Shown here: positions 24,662 through 38,030 of the stretch, one piece after another | Numbering within the stretch: position 1 is the first letter of the stretch | How the letters are laid out: every line of letters begins with the position of its first letter | From: Zygnema circumcarinatum | Taxonomy: Eukaryota > Streptophyta > Zygnematophyceae > Zygnematales > Zygnemataceae | Reading direction: 5' to 3' | NCBI GenBank assembly: GCA_037447605.1 | Contig: CM074806.1 | Location: 3,701,755 to 3,765,754, forward strand | Length of the DNA: 64,000 bases | Made by a program: the position numbers and the translations under genes | The notes under the pieces: generated by a model | What the model was told of the DNA's origin: nothing | Database searches by the model: none | What the model saw: the letters and a program-made list of their open reading frames with translations, nothing else

Positions 24662-26108
24662 GGGACGGCAGGGACCAGTCGCAAAGACACTGAAGGTTTG
24701 TGCGTGACAGCTTTTCTGCTTTCCCTGCTTGTCGTTGTTGGCCTTTTAACTAGCTGACTTCCCGTTGAGCATGTGTGGGTATGGGGGATTTTTTGAACCA
24801 CTTGAACCATATACGTTGATCAGTTTCCGTCTTTGTTTCTCGATCATAGTTGGTTGTTTATGAACACCCATTTCAGCTTTGAGGCAGGTGGCCGCAGCCT
24901 GTAGTAATTATAGCCCATGTGATGTGGCTCCCATGATTGTGCACCTGCAACCTCCTGCTCGATGCCGATTCATCGTCGCTGTCTGCAGGAAATCCGGATA
25001 ATTGAATCTGCAGATTAATGCGCTGGCACCGTTATTTATACATTTATTCAAAGTTTTCCAACTAGGCTGAATACAGAGATTGTAAAGTAGATCAAGCTGC
25101 AGATGGCAAGAAGTGTTGGCTTGGAAGTGGGTCGTAACGTTATTTAGATACCCAGCGTTTCTTATTGTTTTGTTCCGCATTGTGCAGCATTTCATCATCA
25201 AAATTGGCTTTTTCTCTGACTGTGGCGGTGGTTGATCGACATCCGTAAGGCAATTCAACTTTTCATGAACAGCGTTTTTCTTCGGTGGCATTCTTTTGGT
25301 GGTAATGCAGGGCAGGCCTGCAGGAGAGAGCCAAGGATACTCGTGAAATTATCTTTTATGTGTAATTTATAAGTTACGGAGGCACTTCCCGTACTATGCT
25401 GACGACTATCTCTGCTAAACTCGTAAAGGACAGGCGCGTTTGCTCCTCTTGAAAATGCAAATTTGTAAAATACAGAAGAGTGCAGACACTTTTCGAATGT
25501 GTTCATATTCACTGCTGACGTTTTTTTATATGCGGCAAAGCTTTATGCTTGAGCTACATCCTAACGAGCAGTTTTGTTTCTCAATTGCATTGAATATTTG
25601 GAGGTGATTTCCATAAGACATAGAAGAACTCACGCTGGCGTTTTTTTCATACTTGAAATTGTTGTGCGCTTGGTTCTAGCCGTGCCTATCAAGTGCCTGC
25701 AGTGTGTTCTGACTTCCGCTCGTGAGTTCATGAATCAGCAAAGCTGCTAGTTTGAACTTGCAAAAAAGCTATATTGAAGCAGTGTTACACCATGCAATGC
25801 GTGGTTAAAGGAACAACAAAAGCCGCCAATAGGTCACCATTCGCATCTTGTTGTTTGCATGTTGCATTGCGCGTGTCTTCGCCCACATTGCAATCAAGCT
25901 CCTTCGAATAAGGCTCCTCAATGTCACAAAGTAGTGGAGCTCGTGAAATAGGGAAAGGAAGTGGCATTGATCGAGAAATACGATTCTGAAATAGTACATC
26001 CTTATGCGTGCGCGGGCGCATGCCTCGTATTCCCCCCTAGGGCATGTCACACATGCAAAAATCAAAGGACGTTAGTCCTTCACTAGCACAGTAGCAACAA
26101 CAACAGTG

Positions 26109-26140
<32 letters not shown>

Positions 26141-26430
26141 GCAGCATGAACAAGAAAGTTGTGTTGCTTGGCGACTCCGTCGCACGCCGTCCTTGCAAAG
26201 CGCAGCCGCTCTCAAAAGGTGAAGATCCTGGAGGGGATTTAGGGTTGGCTTTCAAAGCCATCATCCCTGCAGCTGCTGGCAGCCGAGTGCTGAGCTCCCG
26301 GAGGCGGCGCTTGGCAGACCTGTTGCAATCCTCTTTCCCTTTCTTTTCCTTAGGCCGTTGAAGTCGAGGGCATTCGCGGGAGGCTTCTGCACGTAATATT
26401 GAAGGGTTTGGCGTCCGTTCTCTGGGACTG
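24662..26430. other. Intergenic region between PLD and the renalase-like gene
   Basis: 1.77 kb, mostly AT-rich, with no recognizable gene. The left part should be the PLD 3' untranslated region. A (CAA)n microsatellite lies at about 26096-26139. The following 290 bases are probably the leader of the next gene. Confidence 0.55.
26096..26139 (+). repeat. (CAA)n microsatellite
   Basis: An imperfect then perfect CAA trinucleotide run of about 44 bases, roughly 290 bases before the start codon of the renalase-like gene, probably in its promoter or 5' leader. Confidence 0.85.
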
Positions 26431-29400
26431 ATGGTGACTTCAGGGAAGCTTTTTGCTCCCAGCACTACAGTTGCAGGACTGCAGCTTGTTTCAGAATTAT
26501 GTACCAGCTGTAATTCCTCGTTGTCGGTTAAACGTAATTTAAGGTTTTCTACACAGTTATTGCTGAATAGCAGGAAATTTTATGAGAAGCCCGCAGGGGT
26601 TAGACGAGGCCTATCCGGTTATCAAGAACTTGAAAGCAGAAAGTATTCGCAAAGGCTGGGGTCGTTAGAGGCAATCAGCGTAAACAAACACTCGTTATTG
26701 GAGTCTGTTCAACCCACCACAAGGGTTAGAGTAACAATTGCAACGTCTGCTATGCAAGAGGATGGCTTTGAAGGGCGCGGTGATGATGGTTCATGGGATT
26801 CAGAGCCGGGTAGTAGGTTTGCAGAAGGGACACAAAGGAAATTTAGTTCAAGAGGAAACAATGGCCAATTTGGACAGCGACGACCAAATTCGAGCAGCAA
26901 TGGCTCAGAATTCAGGAGTAGTGATCGTAGTGAGCGGGGTAGGGGTGTCGAAGCTAGACAATTTCCGTCTAAAGGCCCAGGTGGTAGGAGCAGTAGTTTG
27001 AGAGGAAGGGATGAGACACGGAGCTTTGGAGGTCGAGGCGATTTGGCGAGGAAGAGTGAACCGGAACGAAGAGGTGGAGAAGGTAGGAGCAGAGGGAGAG
27101 GAATTGCTGCAAATGGAAAGGATGTCCAATTCAGGAGAGTGGCATCTAATGCCGACGATGAAAATGTCCAAGACAACAAAGTCAGTGTCGATCACAGAAG
27201 GGAACGCACAAAAAGTAAACATCCAGCAGTGCGGGAGCAGGTTTCATTTGTCGAGCCTATGAGCAGTGATCCAAATATCGCTATCATTGGTGGGGGAATC
27301 TCCGGCATCGTTTGCGCGCTAACACTTGCAGAAAGGGGTATTCGTTCGACTCTTTTCGACACGGTTAGCTTCTGGTTTCCTTTGTAAATTTGCAGGTGTC
27401 CTCCTTACAAGCCTCTTCATTGTCCCAGGCACTGCATCTTTGAGGAGAAAGTATTGTATCGTTATCGTTGTCAATCTGTTGTTTTCCTAGGCTAGGTCCT
27501 GTTTTTTTTACTTTTCCCATCCCTCTAATCTCCCTCTACTCTTTAGCATCAGCACTCGTTTTTTTTTTCTCCATTCCCTATAGGCGAAAACTAATTATTC
27601 TTTTTGGAGGGCCAGGGAAAGCATGGACTAGGAGGGCGAATGGCAACTCGCCACGTGGAGTACAGGGGGGACGCCGTTATGACCTTTGACCATGCTGCTC
27701 AATTTTTTACTGTCTCAGACCCGCGGTTTCAACGGTTGGTGGATAGGTGGCAAGAAGACGGCCTTGTAAAGGAATGGAAGGGTGTAATTGGGACAATTCA
27801 GGCAGGGGGGAGTTTTGTGGAACTACCTCTCGAACGGCGGTACGTTGGGATTGGTGGAATGCGAGCTCTCTGCGACAGGCTGGCTGAGCAGGTCTGACTT
27901 TGAATTGACATGCATACTGGTGAAGGCCACGGGGTTCAAGCCGAATCTGGCACAGGCGAAATGTCGTCGATTCTATTTTGGTTCCTTTTGCTTTGCCAGT
28001 TAGAAGTGGCAACTTGGAGTTTAGATGTTATCAAAGAGATGTAGAGGTGTTCTGCAGGCCTGTTTCATTTGAGATGCTGTGTCCCTGTAATGCTCTTCAG
28101 CCAGTCATTTCTGCTCAACAGTTTGTTTTAGTTTGTCAACTGACAGCAGAAAACGTTTGCAGCTTTGCTTTCTCCCACTTGGTCAGAAGGTCTTGCCCGC
28201 GCCCAGTTGGGCCTTGGGTTTATTTGGAGTGTTTGTGTACACTCTCCATTGAAACTCGGTTGATCTTTGTGTGGGTTCATGACAGAGCCCACTAATAACA
28301 GTGAAACGGCCAGTATGGATTAGTCATTTGCACCCAATGAGCCATCAGTGGGGGCTGCGTGAGAACAGTCAACGAGAAGGCGATTTTGATGCCGTTGTTA
28401 TCGCACACAATGGTATGTCCACGATTCTCTAGCTTTCATCAACTCCAGCTTCTTGTAAAGCCTGAAGGCCTGCATTTGGAATGCAGTAGCGTGCTAGTCT
28501 ATCCTTCTTCTTCTTACAAAACTAGTTGCTGTACCGCCCCACATTTCAAATTCCAGTTCTCCTATGGTTAACAAACAAGTGAGGGGGTTCCAAGTTCCTC
28601 ATAGTTTCCCTCCACGTGGGAAATCGAAAAGCTTCATCTACCTATCCTCCTGCGTACTTTAGCTTTTCTCATTCATCATTGTAATGGTTTCAACACCATC
28701 AACATTGTACATTTTTTCTACATCTTATTGTTTTTACAAAAAAAAAACACTTGCAGAGTTTGGTTTTCATTTCACTGACATGCAAGATTTTGGTGGGTGC
28801 CATCAGTAGTCGTTTTATGGTTGTCCATCATGTGATATATGTTTGGCTTTAAGAATTCAGAACGAGAGCGTGATGATTTTGTTTCAACACAGAGTCTTCC
28901 TTCACCTGATATCCATTTTTTCTGCGTAGAACTTCCCAATGCCAGACAGCTCATCAACTGGATGAAGGTGCCTCAAATGCCTAGAGTTGGGATGTTCATG
29001 GGGGACCAGGAAAGTGCGCTAATCGATTGCTTGCACCATCGGGCGTGCCCTCCGTCGCCCGACAGATGAAGGTGAGTGGCGTGAAGGCGAGAATTGAAGA
29101 ATGACCAGGAAACCTCTTAACCCTGGAAGGTGCCTGCTTGGCTATTATTTCATATCCTGGGAAACTTTGTAGTTCTCTAAGTTCAGAACGACTGATGCTC
29201 ACGCAATACACGCTGCAGTTGCATGGGCTGACTACAAGGCCGGCCCTCAAGACCAGGGCCAAAGTGGAGAGCTTTTTGTTTAGACGATTAAACACCCTTT
29301 TTGCTTAAGCTTAGTTTTGGTGTGTGACGCGCCTGATTCCGTATGTATGACTGTAGGTGTGCAAGGCAATGAATTCCTTCTGGAACAGGATTTTGTGGTC

Positions 29401-30852
29401 ATGCAATCTGGTTGGAAGGACAACCTGATTACCTTGATTCCCATGCATTTTTAAGAAGAAGGCTGATGGCCTGTGTAATTGTATGCAGAGGTTAGAGCTG
29501 AGTGCTGTTTGGGCCCTTATGGCTGCCTTCAACGAGCCCCTTCCTCTCCCTAGAGGACTCGATCTTTCTCAAGTTTCCAGCATTGCGGGCGCGTTTGTGG
29601 AGGGAGTAGATGCAGTGTCCTGGATGGGGAACAATAGTGCCAAACAGAATGGAGAACAAAGCAGTCTTCAATGTTGGACCTTTTTCAGCAGTGCACACTA
29701 CGGCAGAAAAAACAAAGTTCCTCAGGTGCCTCCACATTCTTACAGTTCTCAATAGGGGCTGTAGTAGCGTTGAATGAAATGTCCGAAGATTTCTACTTGC
29801 GTTACTTATGAGTAAACATACGGCTCAAAGAAGGGCGTCCTGATGCGTAATGGTCTAGTGAGGCACTTTACAACGGGTATTGTTACTATGTTTTAAACGA
29901 AAACAGACTGATGGGAGTCCATGTTTTTCGTTTCATTCTTGTTTTCTGTGGTGACAGGAGGCAATCCCAACCGTACGCGCACAGAAAGTGACTCAGGACA
30001 TGCTTGCTGGGGTGGAGCTTGCTCTGGGCTTGACACCTGGCCAGCTGCCAACCCCCGTCTTTCAGCGCGTACAGCTCTGGTAATTTTCTTTACATATGTC
30101 TTCCGGGGATAAGGGAAAAGGATTGTTCTAGCATTCAGCAATCAGTCAATTAACAAACCAGCCTTCATGCTGCTCTTTATTTGGTGTTATCACTTCCCTA
30201 GGAGCCCGAAGACTTTTTCCTGACTATAAAGCGTAGCTGACGACTTTGCATGGTGCAGACTGATTTCTGTTCCCTTTTGTTGCGTTGCTTTTCACCTCTC
30301 TTCCCCCAGAGTTTATTTGAAGCTATATTGTTGAAGGTTCATCTGGGGAGCAGGGGAGCTGCGCTACCATTAAACGCCCCGGGGGTGGAATGCATATTCG
30401 ATGCCGCTGGCCGAGTTGGAATTTGCGGAGACTGGCTGCTTGCGCCGTGTGTGGAGGGAGCGGCACTCAGCGGAATGGCCCTTGGACACCGTGTGAGTAG
30501 CTTGCCAGTTTGCTTCAGAGCCATTAGGCTTGAACTCAGGAGCGGACTAGTGAGGGAGGAGGGAGGAGGGAGGGAGGGAGGGATGGGAAAACTCACACGC
30601 TTATCCCTCTCTCTTGTTTTTTTTTTCCTTTTCTGATGATTTTTTAAGAAAGACAGTGGTTTAACTCCCTCTGCTCTCCTGGCCTTGCAGATCTCTGACT
30701 TCCGAGACAGTGGAGGTGAGAGCGCGGAGTTTTCTATTGGTCTTGACACTCAGTTCCAGCCGGCAGTGGCACATGACATTGGAGCCTTCCCTTCTTCCAG
30801 CGCAACGCCCAAAGAAGATGTCAAGTTGCCAGTCCTTGCCAAGGCGTCATAG
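26431..30852 (+). CDS. Renalase-like FAD/NAD(P)-binding oxidoreductase with RG-rich N-terminal region
   Basis: Eight exons: 26431-27363, 27616-27891, 28286-28412, 29010-29071, 29489-29725, 29958-30079, 30354-30492, 30691-30852; 685 aa. The catalytic part starts late with the dinucleotide-binding loop IIGGGISGIVCALTLAERG (G287-x-G289-x2-G292). Then come GKHGLGGRMATR, the FDHAAQFFTVSD strand, VVIAHNGKCANRLL and ICGDWLL, the pattern of plant renalase-like amine-oxidase-family proteins of unknown substrate. Residues 1-60 are Ser/Leu/Arg-rich with few acids, consistent with plastid or mitochondrial import. Residues about 107-220 are disordered, rich in RG, SSRG and GRGD motifs and unlike the family norm. 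The whole leader plus insert is one long first exon continuous with the FAD loop, so the fusion is in the gene itself unless an upstream start is wrong. Exon 3 and 4 acceptors were chosen by phase and conservation. Confidence 0.85.
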
Positions 30853-31805
30853 AAACAAACATTTTGCAGTTTTGACCCATGCCGTGTGCCGACATGCTTC
30901 CGGCCCATATTCACTGTCGTAGCCAATCTCTCGGTCTCTAGCCGGGTTCGCTTTGGCATTTCGTCCATTTTGGGAGCAGCAGGGTCAATTCACTTAGGGC
31001 CGACAGTTTCTAGTGGCAGTGGAATTCAGTTATGCCCAAAAGTTGTAATGGAGTTCGGTTTGAACTTGTTGTATGGCTGTGTTGTATCATGCCTTGCTTG
31101 GCGGAGAATAATGAAGGACGCAAACAACGGGTTTTGCAATAGCTTTTCACTTTTGTGCTGTTGTTCTCGCTATGATTTCACGTGTAGCTGAAAAGTTTCT
31201 CGAACCTTATTCTTATAAGATCCTCAATGCCAATCTGAATTCAATTAGACAGAGCTTGAGAAAAGAAGTCCTACACTTTTTGTTCAACACGAATCCTAAT
31301 ACGAAACCAATTGAGCATTGAGCAATTAACAACAGGTCGTTCAATTTGGTATTCTCTGGATCCACAGCTCAACAAGGAGACTTTGGCGCGTAAACCCAGA
31401 GGTCATAGTCAATTTTTACCCACCAAAACGTACAAACTAATTCAATCAGTTGAAGTCTGAAGTTTGAACGTGAATTTCCAATCTGAATCTGAGTTCATAT
31501 TCTCAACCTATATGGTGCGGCCCATTTAGCTTTTCCGACGATGCAGGAACCTCCGTGCCCCTGATCATGGCCGACCCCTCCTGCGTGCTAAGCCATGGCT
31601 TCCCCTTTGGGAAAAATGGTGCCGTGCAGTGACGGATTGCAAATGGAGGAACGCATATGGAAGCGTTAAATTATTTTATTCTCGCTTGCTTCTCCTCTTC
31701 TCGGGGGCTCTGTTGTGAAAGTGCTGCAGTTGTGGAGCGAAAGCATGCTGCAGCAGTGAAAGGAAGGATATCCTGTTTCGTAGTCATAGGTTCAGCAGTC
31801 AGGAT
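30853..31805. other. Intergenic region between the renalase-like gene and EREX
   Basis: 950 bases, no gene recognized. The left half is AT-rich and likely 3' untranslated; the right half should hold the EREX promoter and leader. No repeat family member was seen. Confidence 0.5.
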
Positions 31806-34800
31806 ATGGGGAGCCCTCCGCCTCATCGCCACGATGGCCGTTCTCCACTTCCTCTTGGAATGGATGCGAGCAGGCCGCCAGCCGTCTGGGTGAGTGAAGA
31901 ACAGGCGTTTCGTAAGGAACTGTACTAAGCAGAAGAATGTCGGATGCGAGTGTCGACTTGTCAATGCTATTCTGGTAGTACTGCCAGCGTTGCACGAGTA
32001 AACCAGGAATATTTGTCCCTGCCCCTATACAGCATTTTTTCAGCAGGTAGGAAGGTGGATCGTATGATTCCATAGATATGAATTCTCAGTCAAGGTTCAG
32101 TTCTTACAGTTCATGTTTTTACAGCGGCATGCTTCTATCTTTGCCCTCTATAATCACACATCTTCCCGCGAAGATATGCCTACCTTAATGACAACTTTTC
32201 AAGTGCAGAAACTGCTGCTTCACCTCGTCCTTATATTGCATGTAGGAAGGGATTTTTAGTTAGTTATCTCAGAAAGTAAGAGCTGTCGTTAAAGAGGATT
32301 CTTGCTAAGTCCGGCAAAGTTCTCCTCGTTAGATGTGCTGATCAGCGGGAGGACCTTGCTATCGGCAAGTTCTTCTGTTAATGAACGACTGCTTTTATTA
32401 TTTCCAAGATGTCTATTGTGTTACCATTTACGGCTGCTGGCTCAGCGGTATCGCATGTTCTGGTCGATATCTTAATTCCAACATATGCTCTGCTGGTGCT
32501 CAAGCGCCAAGTGCAGTTCTTTCTGTCTTCGGTTTTGCCAATCGACAATGTAACCTAACAGATGTATCCCCTTATCTATCCAGAAGGGAAGGCACAGTGT
32601 TTGGCCCCATGAGCCTCGCAGCGGCTGGAGCTTCTGCGTCACAATCCCCTCATGGACAACTCCTCCACCATCGAGGATGGCAGGCCAGGATTCCACTCCC
32701 ATAGTGGTAAGTTCCACACACTTCGCTTGACTTTATCTGGCGAAGACCAATTAAAAAGAATGCATAGGTCAGTGAAAGGTCAGTGTTAGGTCCTATGCAT
32801 CCATTCTTTTCAATACATCTAAGAGGTGAGACTTAGCAATGACCCCAGTAAACAATAATTGATATTCAACATTGCTCGTTGTTATGTAACTCCAAGGAAC
32901 AAGAAGCGATGATATGTCGTCCGAGCTGTATCCATGACCTTCTGAAATAAGGCCGATATCACGTAGCTTCCATACCAATGCACGAATACCAAAAATACCA
33001 AAAATACCAATGCACGCGGCATGTAACGTTCCGCGAAGGAAGAAAGCTCTAGTGAAATATGAGGCCATGAAAGCATCAGATTGAATTACTCTCCTGTTTT
33101 AGAATTACTCTCGTAGTTGTCCAGAAGGGGTTTCTAAGGACGTCATGGAGGTCCTGTATGGCTTTGCCAAAAATGCGTGTTTGAACGATCGAGTTGAAAG
33201 TCCGGTTAATCTGAAAAGATTCAGTCAGGCAATAAAGAAGAAGAACGTTGGAGGTTACAGGAATCTGACACCCCTTATTGATCCGCGTGCTGGCCTTCAG
33301 TTCTATCGAGTCCATGTCGGAGTGCAGTCGCCACAGGGCATTAGCAATCTGCGTCCGACACTTCGCCGCTTTAGTGACTTCATGAAATTGCACGCTGCGG
33401 TGAGTGGTGTCCTTTCATCGCTCTTCTTAGCTTGTCTTGACTCGTATAGGTTTTTACTTTGCTTGGCCTGCAATTAAGATTGTGGAAGTCTTAGGCAAAA
33501 AGGTAGGATTAGTGCTTAGGTATCTCGTATCCTGAATGCGAAATTGTACTTTTAGTCTCGTCTGGTCGTCTCATTTCGTCACGAAAGGGGAATCACTTGT
33601 GTTTCACAAACCCGGTATTGGCCTTTCGCCACTGGTCTTCTAACTTGTTGTTCTGGGCTACTTCCTGCGTGCAGCTTAAGCGCCTTTTCCCAAGGAAACG
33701 GCTTCCAACTCCTCCTCCTAAGAACGCGCTGCTGCGTGTTAGCTCCAATCGGAGCGCAGTTGAAGAGGTAGGCACATCTTGCCTGTTGGCCCCAGTATTG
33801 TACATTTCCCTTGTGGCAGGCACATGTTCACGTTGTTTGGGAAGGAGTTGCACTCCGTTGAATTGGTACTGTTATCTAGTTTCTACAAAAACCATGGTCA
33901 ACTGAGACTTTAACAAGTGCCCTTTCTGCCATTTCTGTATGAGGAGGATGGCTTGGGTCCAACTGAAAACATGAAGTCTGTAACACAGGTAAATTAATCA
34001 GAGAGCAGCTAATCACATAAAATTTTTGTGTGGGGAGAGCAGCGAAAGCGGCTATTGGAGGAGTGGATGGCAAGCTTGTTGGATGACATTGAAGTGGCAC
34101 GAAGCGCACCGATGGCTGCCTTCCTTGAACTTGATGCAGCTGCCCGCGCTGGTAAGAAATAAAATCATAGAAACTCAGTCCAGCTGTTTTTTTTTTTTTT
34201 CCTTTGTTGCACATTGCCCATTCTTTTTGTCTATTCAGGCGACAACAGTGCGATTTTTTAAGGAGGTGCATTTTCATCAGAGCTTGAGGAACTAGCTTTG
34301 TGACTAAATTTGTGCTATTATGTGGCATATGCTGTATGCTCCTTTGTTGATTCCCGTTTATTCCCGCTTTAGCTGTTGTTTGCTTGATCCTACAGTTTTC
34401 AGGCTGCATGAGTGTTTACATTGGTGGCCATGGTGGTGGTGTTCAGCTATCCTTGCCGTTGAGCAAGACATGGCAGCGGCAATAGCAGAGGATGCTCCGA
34501 GTGATGTTCGTGCAGAAGCCATCGTGACGAACGAGCGACGAGTGGCAAGCATAGAATCTAGTATCTTAAGATCACGTGAGGGACTGGAAGGAGATTCAGA
34601 ATCTTCGCATACCTCGGGGGGCTTCGTGGTGAGCGACAGTTATGGCAGTGAAGCGGATGGAAGGCAACCGGGGGAAAGTGACAGAGAGGAGGCTGACATA
34701 AGAGCTGGTGGGAAGGAAGTAGATGTGGAGATGAAGCAAATATTGAGAGAGAGATACGAAGGAGAGGAGACTGTTGAGTCAAGAACCGCAGTAGAAAACT

Positions 34801-37339
34801 TGTCAGAGGGGGAGAAGCAACCGGCAGAGAGTTCGGTATCGCCAATGCGGATGGGGGAATGGCTGAACGATAATAGCTTATGGGAAGATTCCAAATCTGA
34901 GGTCGACATAGGAAAGTCGCTTAGTGAAAGCAGTGGCGCAAACTTGGCTTTGGAAAGGGACGCAGGAGGAAATAATGCAGAGACAGGCTCAGCCGAGGGT
35001 TTGGGAAAAAATGCCATAAGTCTGGGGGAGCCTCTCGAAGTTCAGAGGGGCTTGAGAAGAGTGAACGTGATGACACCATCTACTGATGGCTTTGTTAGTG
35101 AACCCAACTCCGCATTAAGAAGTGAACAGGCGTTCTCAGCTTGGGGAGGAACAGGGCCCTCAAACTCACCTTCCAGCTCTACTCGAGGCTCGGAAGTTGG
35201 AGATGGGGCTTTGTTTGGCCCTAGAGGAGAAGGGGTCCAAGTTGGTAAGGCTGAGCATCTGGAAGAAGGATCGCTCCTTGGCGGGGTGCGGTTGATCTTG
35301 CCCTCTGATCAAAGGGCCATAGTGAAGAAAAATATAGGTGCCCTGCGGAGGAGACTTACTACCGCAATGGCAGACATGGAAGAGCTCGTCGCTCGGCTTG
35401 GGCAGGAGACGGCAGTGAGAGAGTTTTTGGCAAGCAAGGTTAGAGCAAGTCTGAACTGATGAACATAGCAATTGTCCGCTGCTTCTATTGTTTTGATGGG
35501 TGGCAAAGACCACTTGCAAGTCATATCAGAGGGAGGCTTGGAAGGGAAGAAGTCCGTTTATTTCTGGCTTCACAAGCAGTATTCAGTGAAGTGTATGTGC
35601 TCATGGTGGTGGGGGGGAATAGTAGAAAGGAGAAGCGATTTCTGTATGTGAAGTTAGAACTTCTTCATTCTTTGTGGAGAGGTTGGTGCTTGCAGGTGAA
35701 GGAACTGGAAGGGGATTTGGACAGGGAGAGACGGAAAGGCCAAGAAGCCCTTGAAGTGGCAGCCCTAACAGAGCATGAGCGAGTGACAGAGCTGAAATGG
35801 GATGTGGAGGAAGCACGCACAGCTATGCTCAGCGCTCAGGAGGCTTTGGACAGATCACAGGTCAGTTGAGAGCAAAATGCTGCAAAACTCTGTAAAACCC
35901 GGAGCCCTGAAGGAAACCGTTTATTTTTTTGCAACTGACAATTGGGGAGCTCCCTATTAGTTAAGGACTTCGTTATAGTTCCTTTTGCTTTCTCATTCGT
36001 GTTGCTCAAGTCTGCTCACTGGTCCGCTTGGAAAATTTACAGGCTGCACGGGAGGAGGTGGAGGATCAGCTGAAAGAATCGGAGGCTGCTAGAGCTGCAT
36101 TGGAAGCGGAATTGCTCAGGTCAAAAGAAACTCAAGATGAAGCTGTGAAGCGGCAGGACGCTGCAGAAGGGCAGGCACGGGCAGACAAAAAGGTTCTTGT
36201 GAAGGAGGTGAAGACTTTACGAAGCACTATTTCTGAGCTGCAAGACGCGGCGAATGCGGCTGTGAAAGATCGGGACGAGCTTCAGGTACGGGAAAAAGAG
36301 CATGATTTGTCATTGTAGCAAGTAGCAAGTAAGAACAGATGTTTCATAAGCTGGCCAGTATCGAAAATGAGCAGCCGTCGCACGCTGTAAAGCACCTTCT
36401 ATTAGGTGATGGGCAGATAGTTAGCATCCGCCCGAACATGGTTTCTAAAGTTGCACCATACGGCTGCTGCTTAATCCAAAGGGGCGTCCTTGTGAGTTGG
36501 GAGGGGGGTTTGACTCACTCCCTAAGTACGCTGTGTTACAACATGGCTGATGCAGGCTCAACTGACTGCTGAACGGGAACGGTCCAAAAGGCAGAGAATG
36601 CAGAGAGCCAAACTTATGCATGAGGTGCTTGCCCTTCGCCGGAGGCTTAGCGAGTGCAGCGTTGAGCAGCTTGCACGGGAGGAGGCCCCTCAGGCAGGAG
36701 CACGAGAAGATGTGGTGGAACTGCTGGGAACTTCAGATGCACGGATAGGACTTCTCATGGCAGAGGTGAGGGTGCAGTCCATCTTGCGGTTATTGTTGCT
36801 CTGCGATCAATTCTTATGCCATATTCCGTCACAGGAATCGGAAGGGCTTGCCCATGCGTCCCATTCTGGATTCTTATTTGCCGGATGCTTCTCAGAGTTT
36901 CCTGTTCGTGTACTGATTGAGAGACATTTATGTGCTTGATGGATAACAGGCTCAACTGCTGGTACAAGATGAAGGGGAGGAGTCAGATTCAGAGCCTTTT
37001 AGGAATAACTTGCCACGTGGCGCCTGGGCAAACGGTTCGCCGAGTGAAGGCTCGGCTTCAAAGGTAGAGGGGGCAGAGCAGAAAGTGGTATTCGGAGGTG
37101 TTGGAGAGGCCGGAGAGGAGTCAGAGGCGGACTTCAGAGAAGCAGCGAGATACGGAGGTGGAGGGTCGAGAGAGAGTTTGAAGGGCTCTGAGACAGAGAT
37201 GAGGAGATTGGTCGCAGACATCCTGACTGACAATGCGCAGCTTAGGAAAGCTGTGAACTCACTCACTCGCCAGGCTGTGCTCATGGCCAGTCAGGCAGAT
37301 GTTCCTCCCCGGAAGAGCGCGCTGAATCGGTTTTTATAG
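31806..37339 (+). CDS. EREX: EREX-type PX-domain endosomal Rab effector
   Basis: Ten exons: 31806-31889, 32584-32706, 33301-33399, 33675-33767, 34043-34151, 34447-35438, 35696-35860, 36043-36285, 36556-36765, 36950-37339; 835 aa. Arabidopsis EREX is an effector of RAB5-type GTPases on endosomes that works in vacuolar transport. The N-terminus carries [16 protein letters not shown] and then [22 protein letters not shown] domain spans residues about 42-145 with LRRFSDF (90-96), the proline loop KRLPTPPPK and RKRLLEEW, a phosphoinositide-binding pattern. Residues about 180-480 are acidic, Ser/Gly-rich and poorly conserved. Residues about 485-700 form long coiled coils, followed by an acidic linker and a final heptad segment ([19 protein letters not shown]). 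The start is the first ATG after an in-frame stop. It is somewhat longer than Arabidopsis EREX because of the exon 6 linker. Confidence 0.9.
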
Positions 37340-38030
37340 GGATTCCAAATCCGGAATGTTAATGGTCTTCAATCCGTCGCATTTTAATTTTTTGAATCTG
37401 TATATTCCTGCGTCCCGACAGTAGAGCGAGCACTAGGTTAGGTCTTAGACCCTCATTGGTAGTAGCTGTATCAAACGAGAAAAGGGACGCTCCCCTGCTG
37501 TTATTTTAGAAACTGGTATCGTGAAATCCCTTGTAAGTCCTTTAAGTAGGCTGGGCGTGTACATGCTATGGCTGCTTGCTTGCACAAGCAGCCATTGTTG
37601 CGTAGAAAAATCTGCATTTGTACAGTCCAATTGGAGATATGATTGAGTGGCTAGCCAACAAGTTGTGATCAATCTGAATGCATAAAATGCTCGTTGTATG
37701 AACAATGGGTAAGCAGGTGACTTTCCGTTTTGCAGCATTGGTTTAGTCAATGTCGACGAGGTCGATGATGATGGCAGGCGAGAGGGATGTGAATGTTATT
37801 TAGAGAATCTAAATCTTCAAACAAAATATGGAAAAAAACAGCTCAGTTCCATCGTTATAAAAAAAAGCAGCAATCGCTCATTTCAAGAAAAAAAAATAAT
37901 TGAGTACAGCCTTGTGGAAGCAGAATGCATCATCAAGAGGGTTACCTGCTGATCGTCCTGAGCTTTTCTCGTCCCTCCAGAAGTTCCATTCTGACAAATA
38001 GCGCTCAGCTGCTGCAGTCTCTGCTCCGCC
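37340..38030. other. Intergenic region between EREX and the beta-propeller gene
   Basis: 690 AT-rich bases with several A-runs around 37840-37900. Probably the EREX 3' untranslated region and the promoter of the next gene. Nothing else seen. Confidence 0.5.

Noticed and set aside
32381-32704. 107-codon frame across EREX exon 2
   Set aside because: The true reading is the other frame ([21 protein letters not shown]), which matches the PX protein family and joins neighbouring exons in phase.
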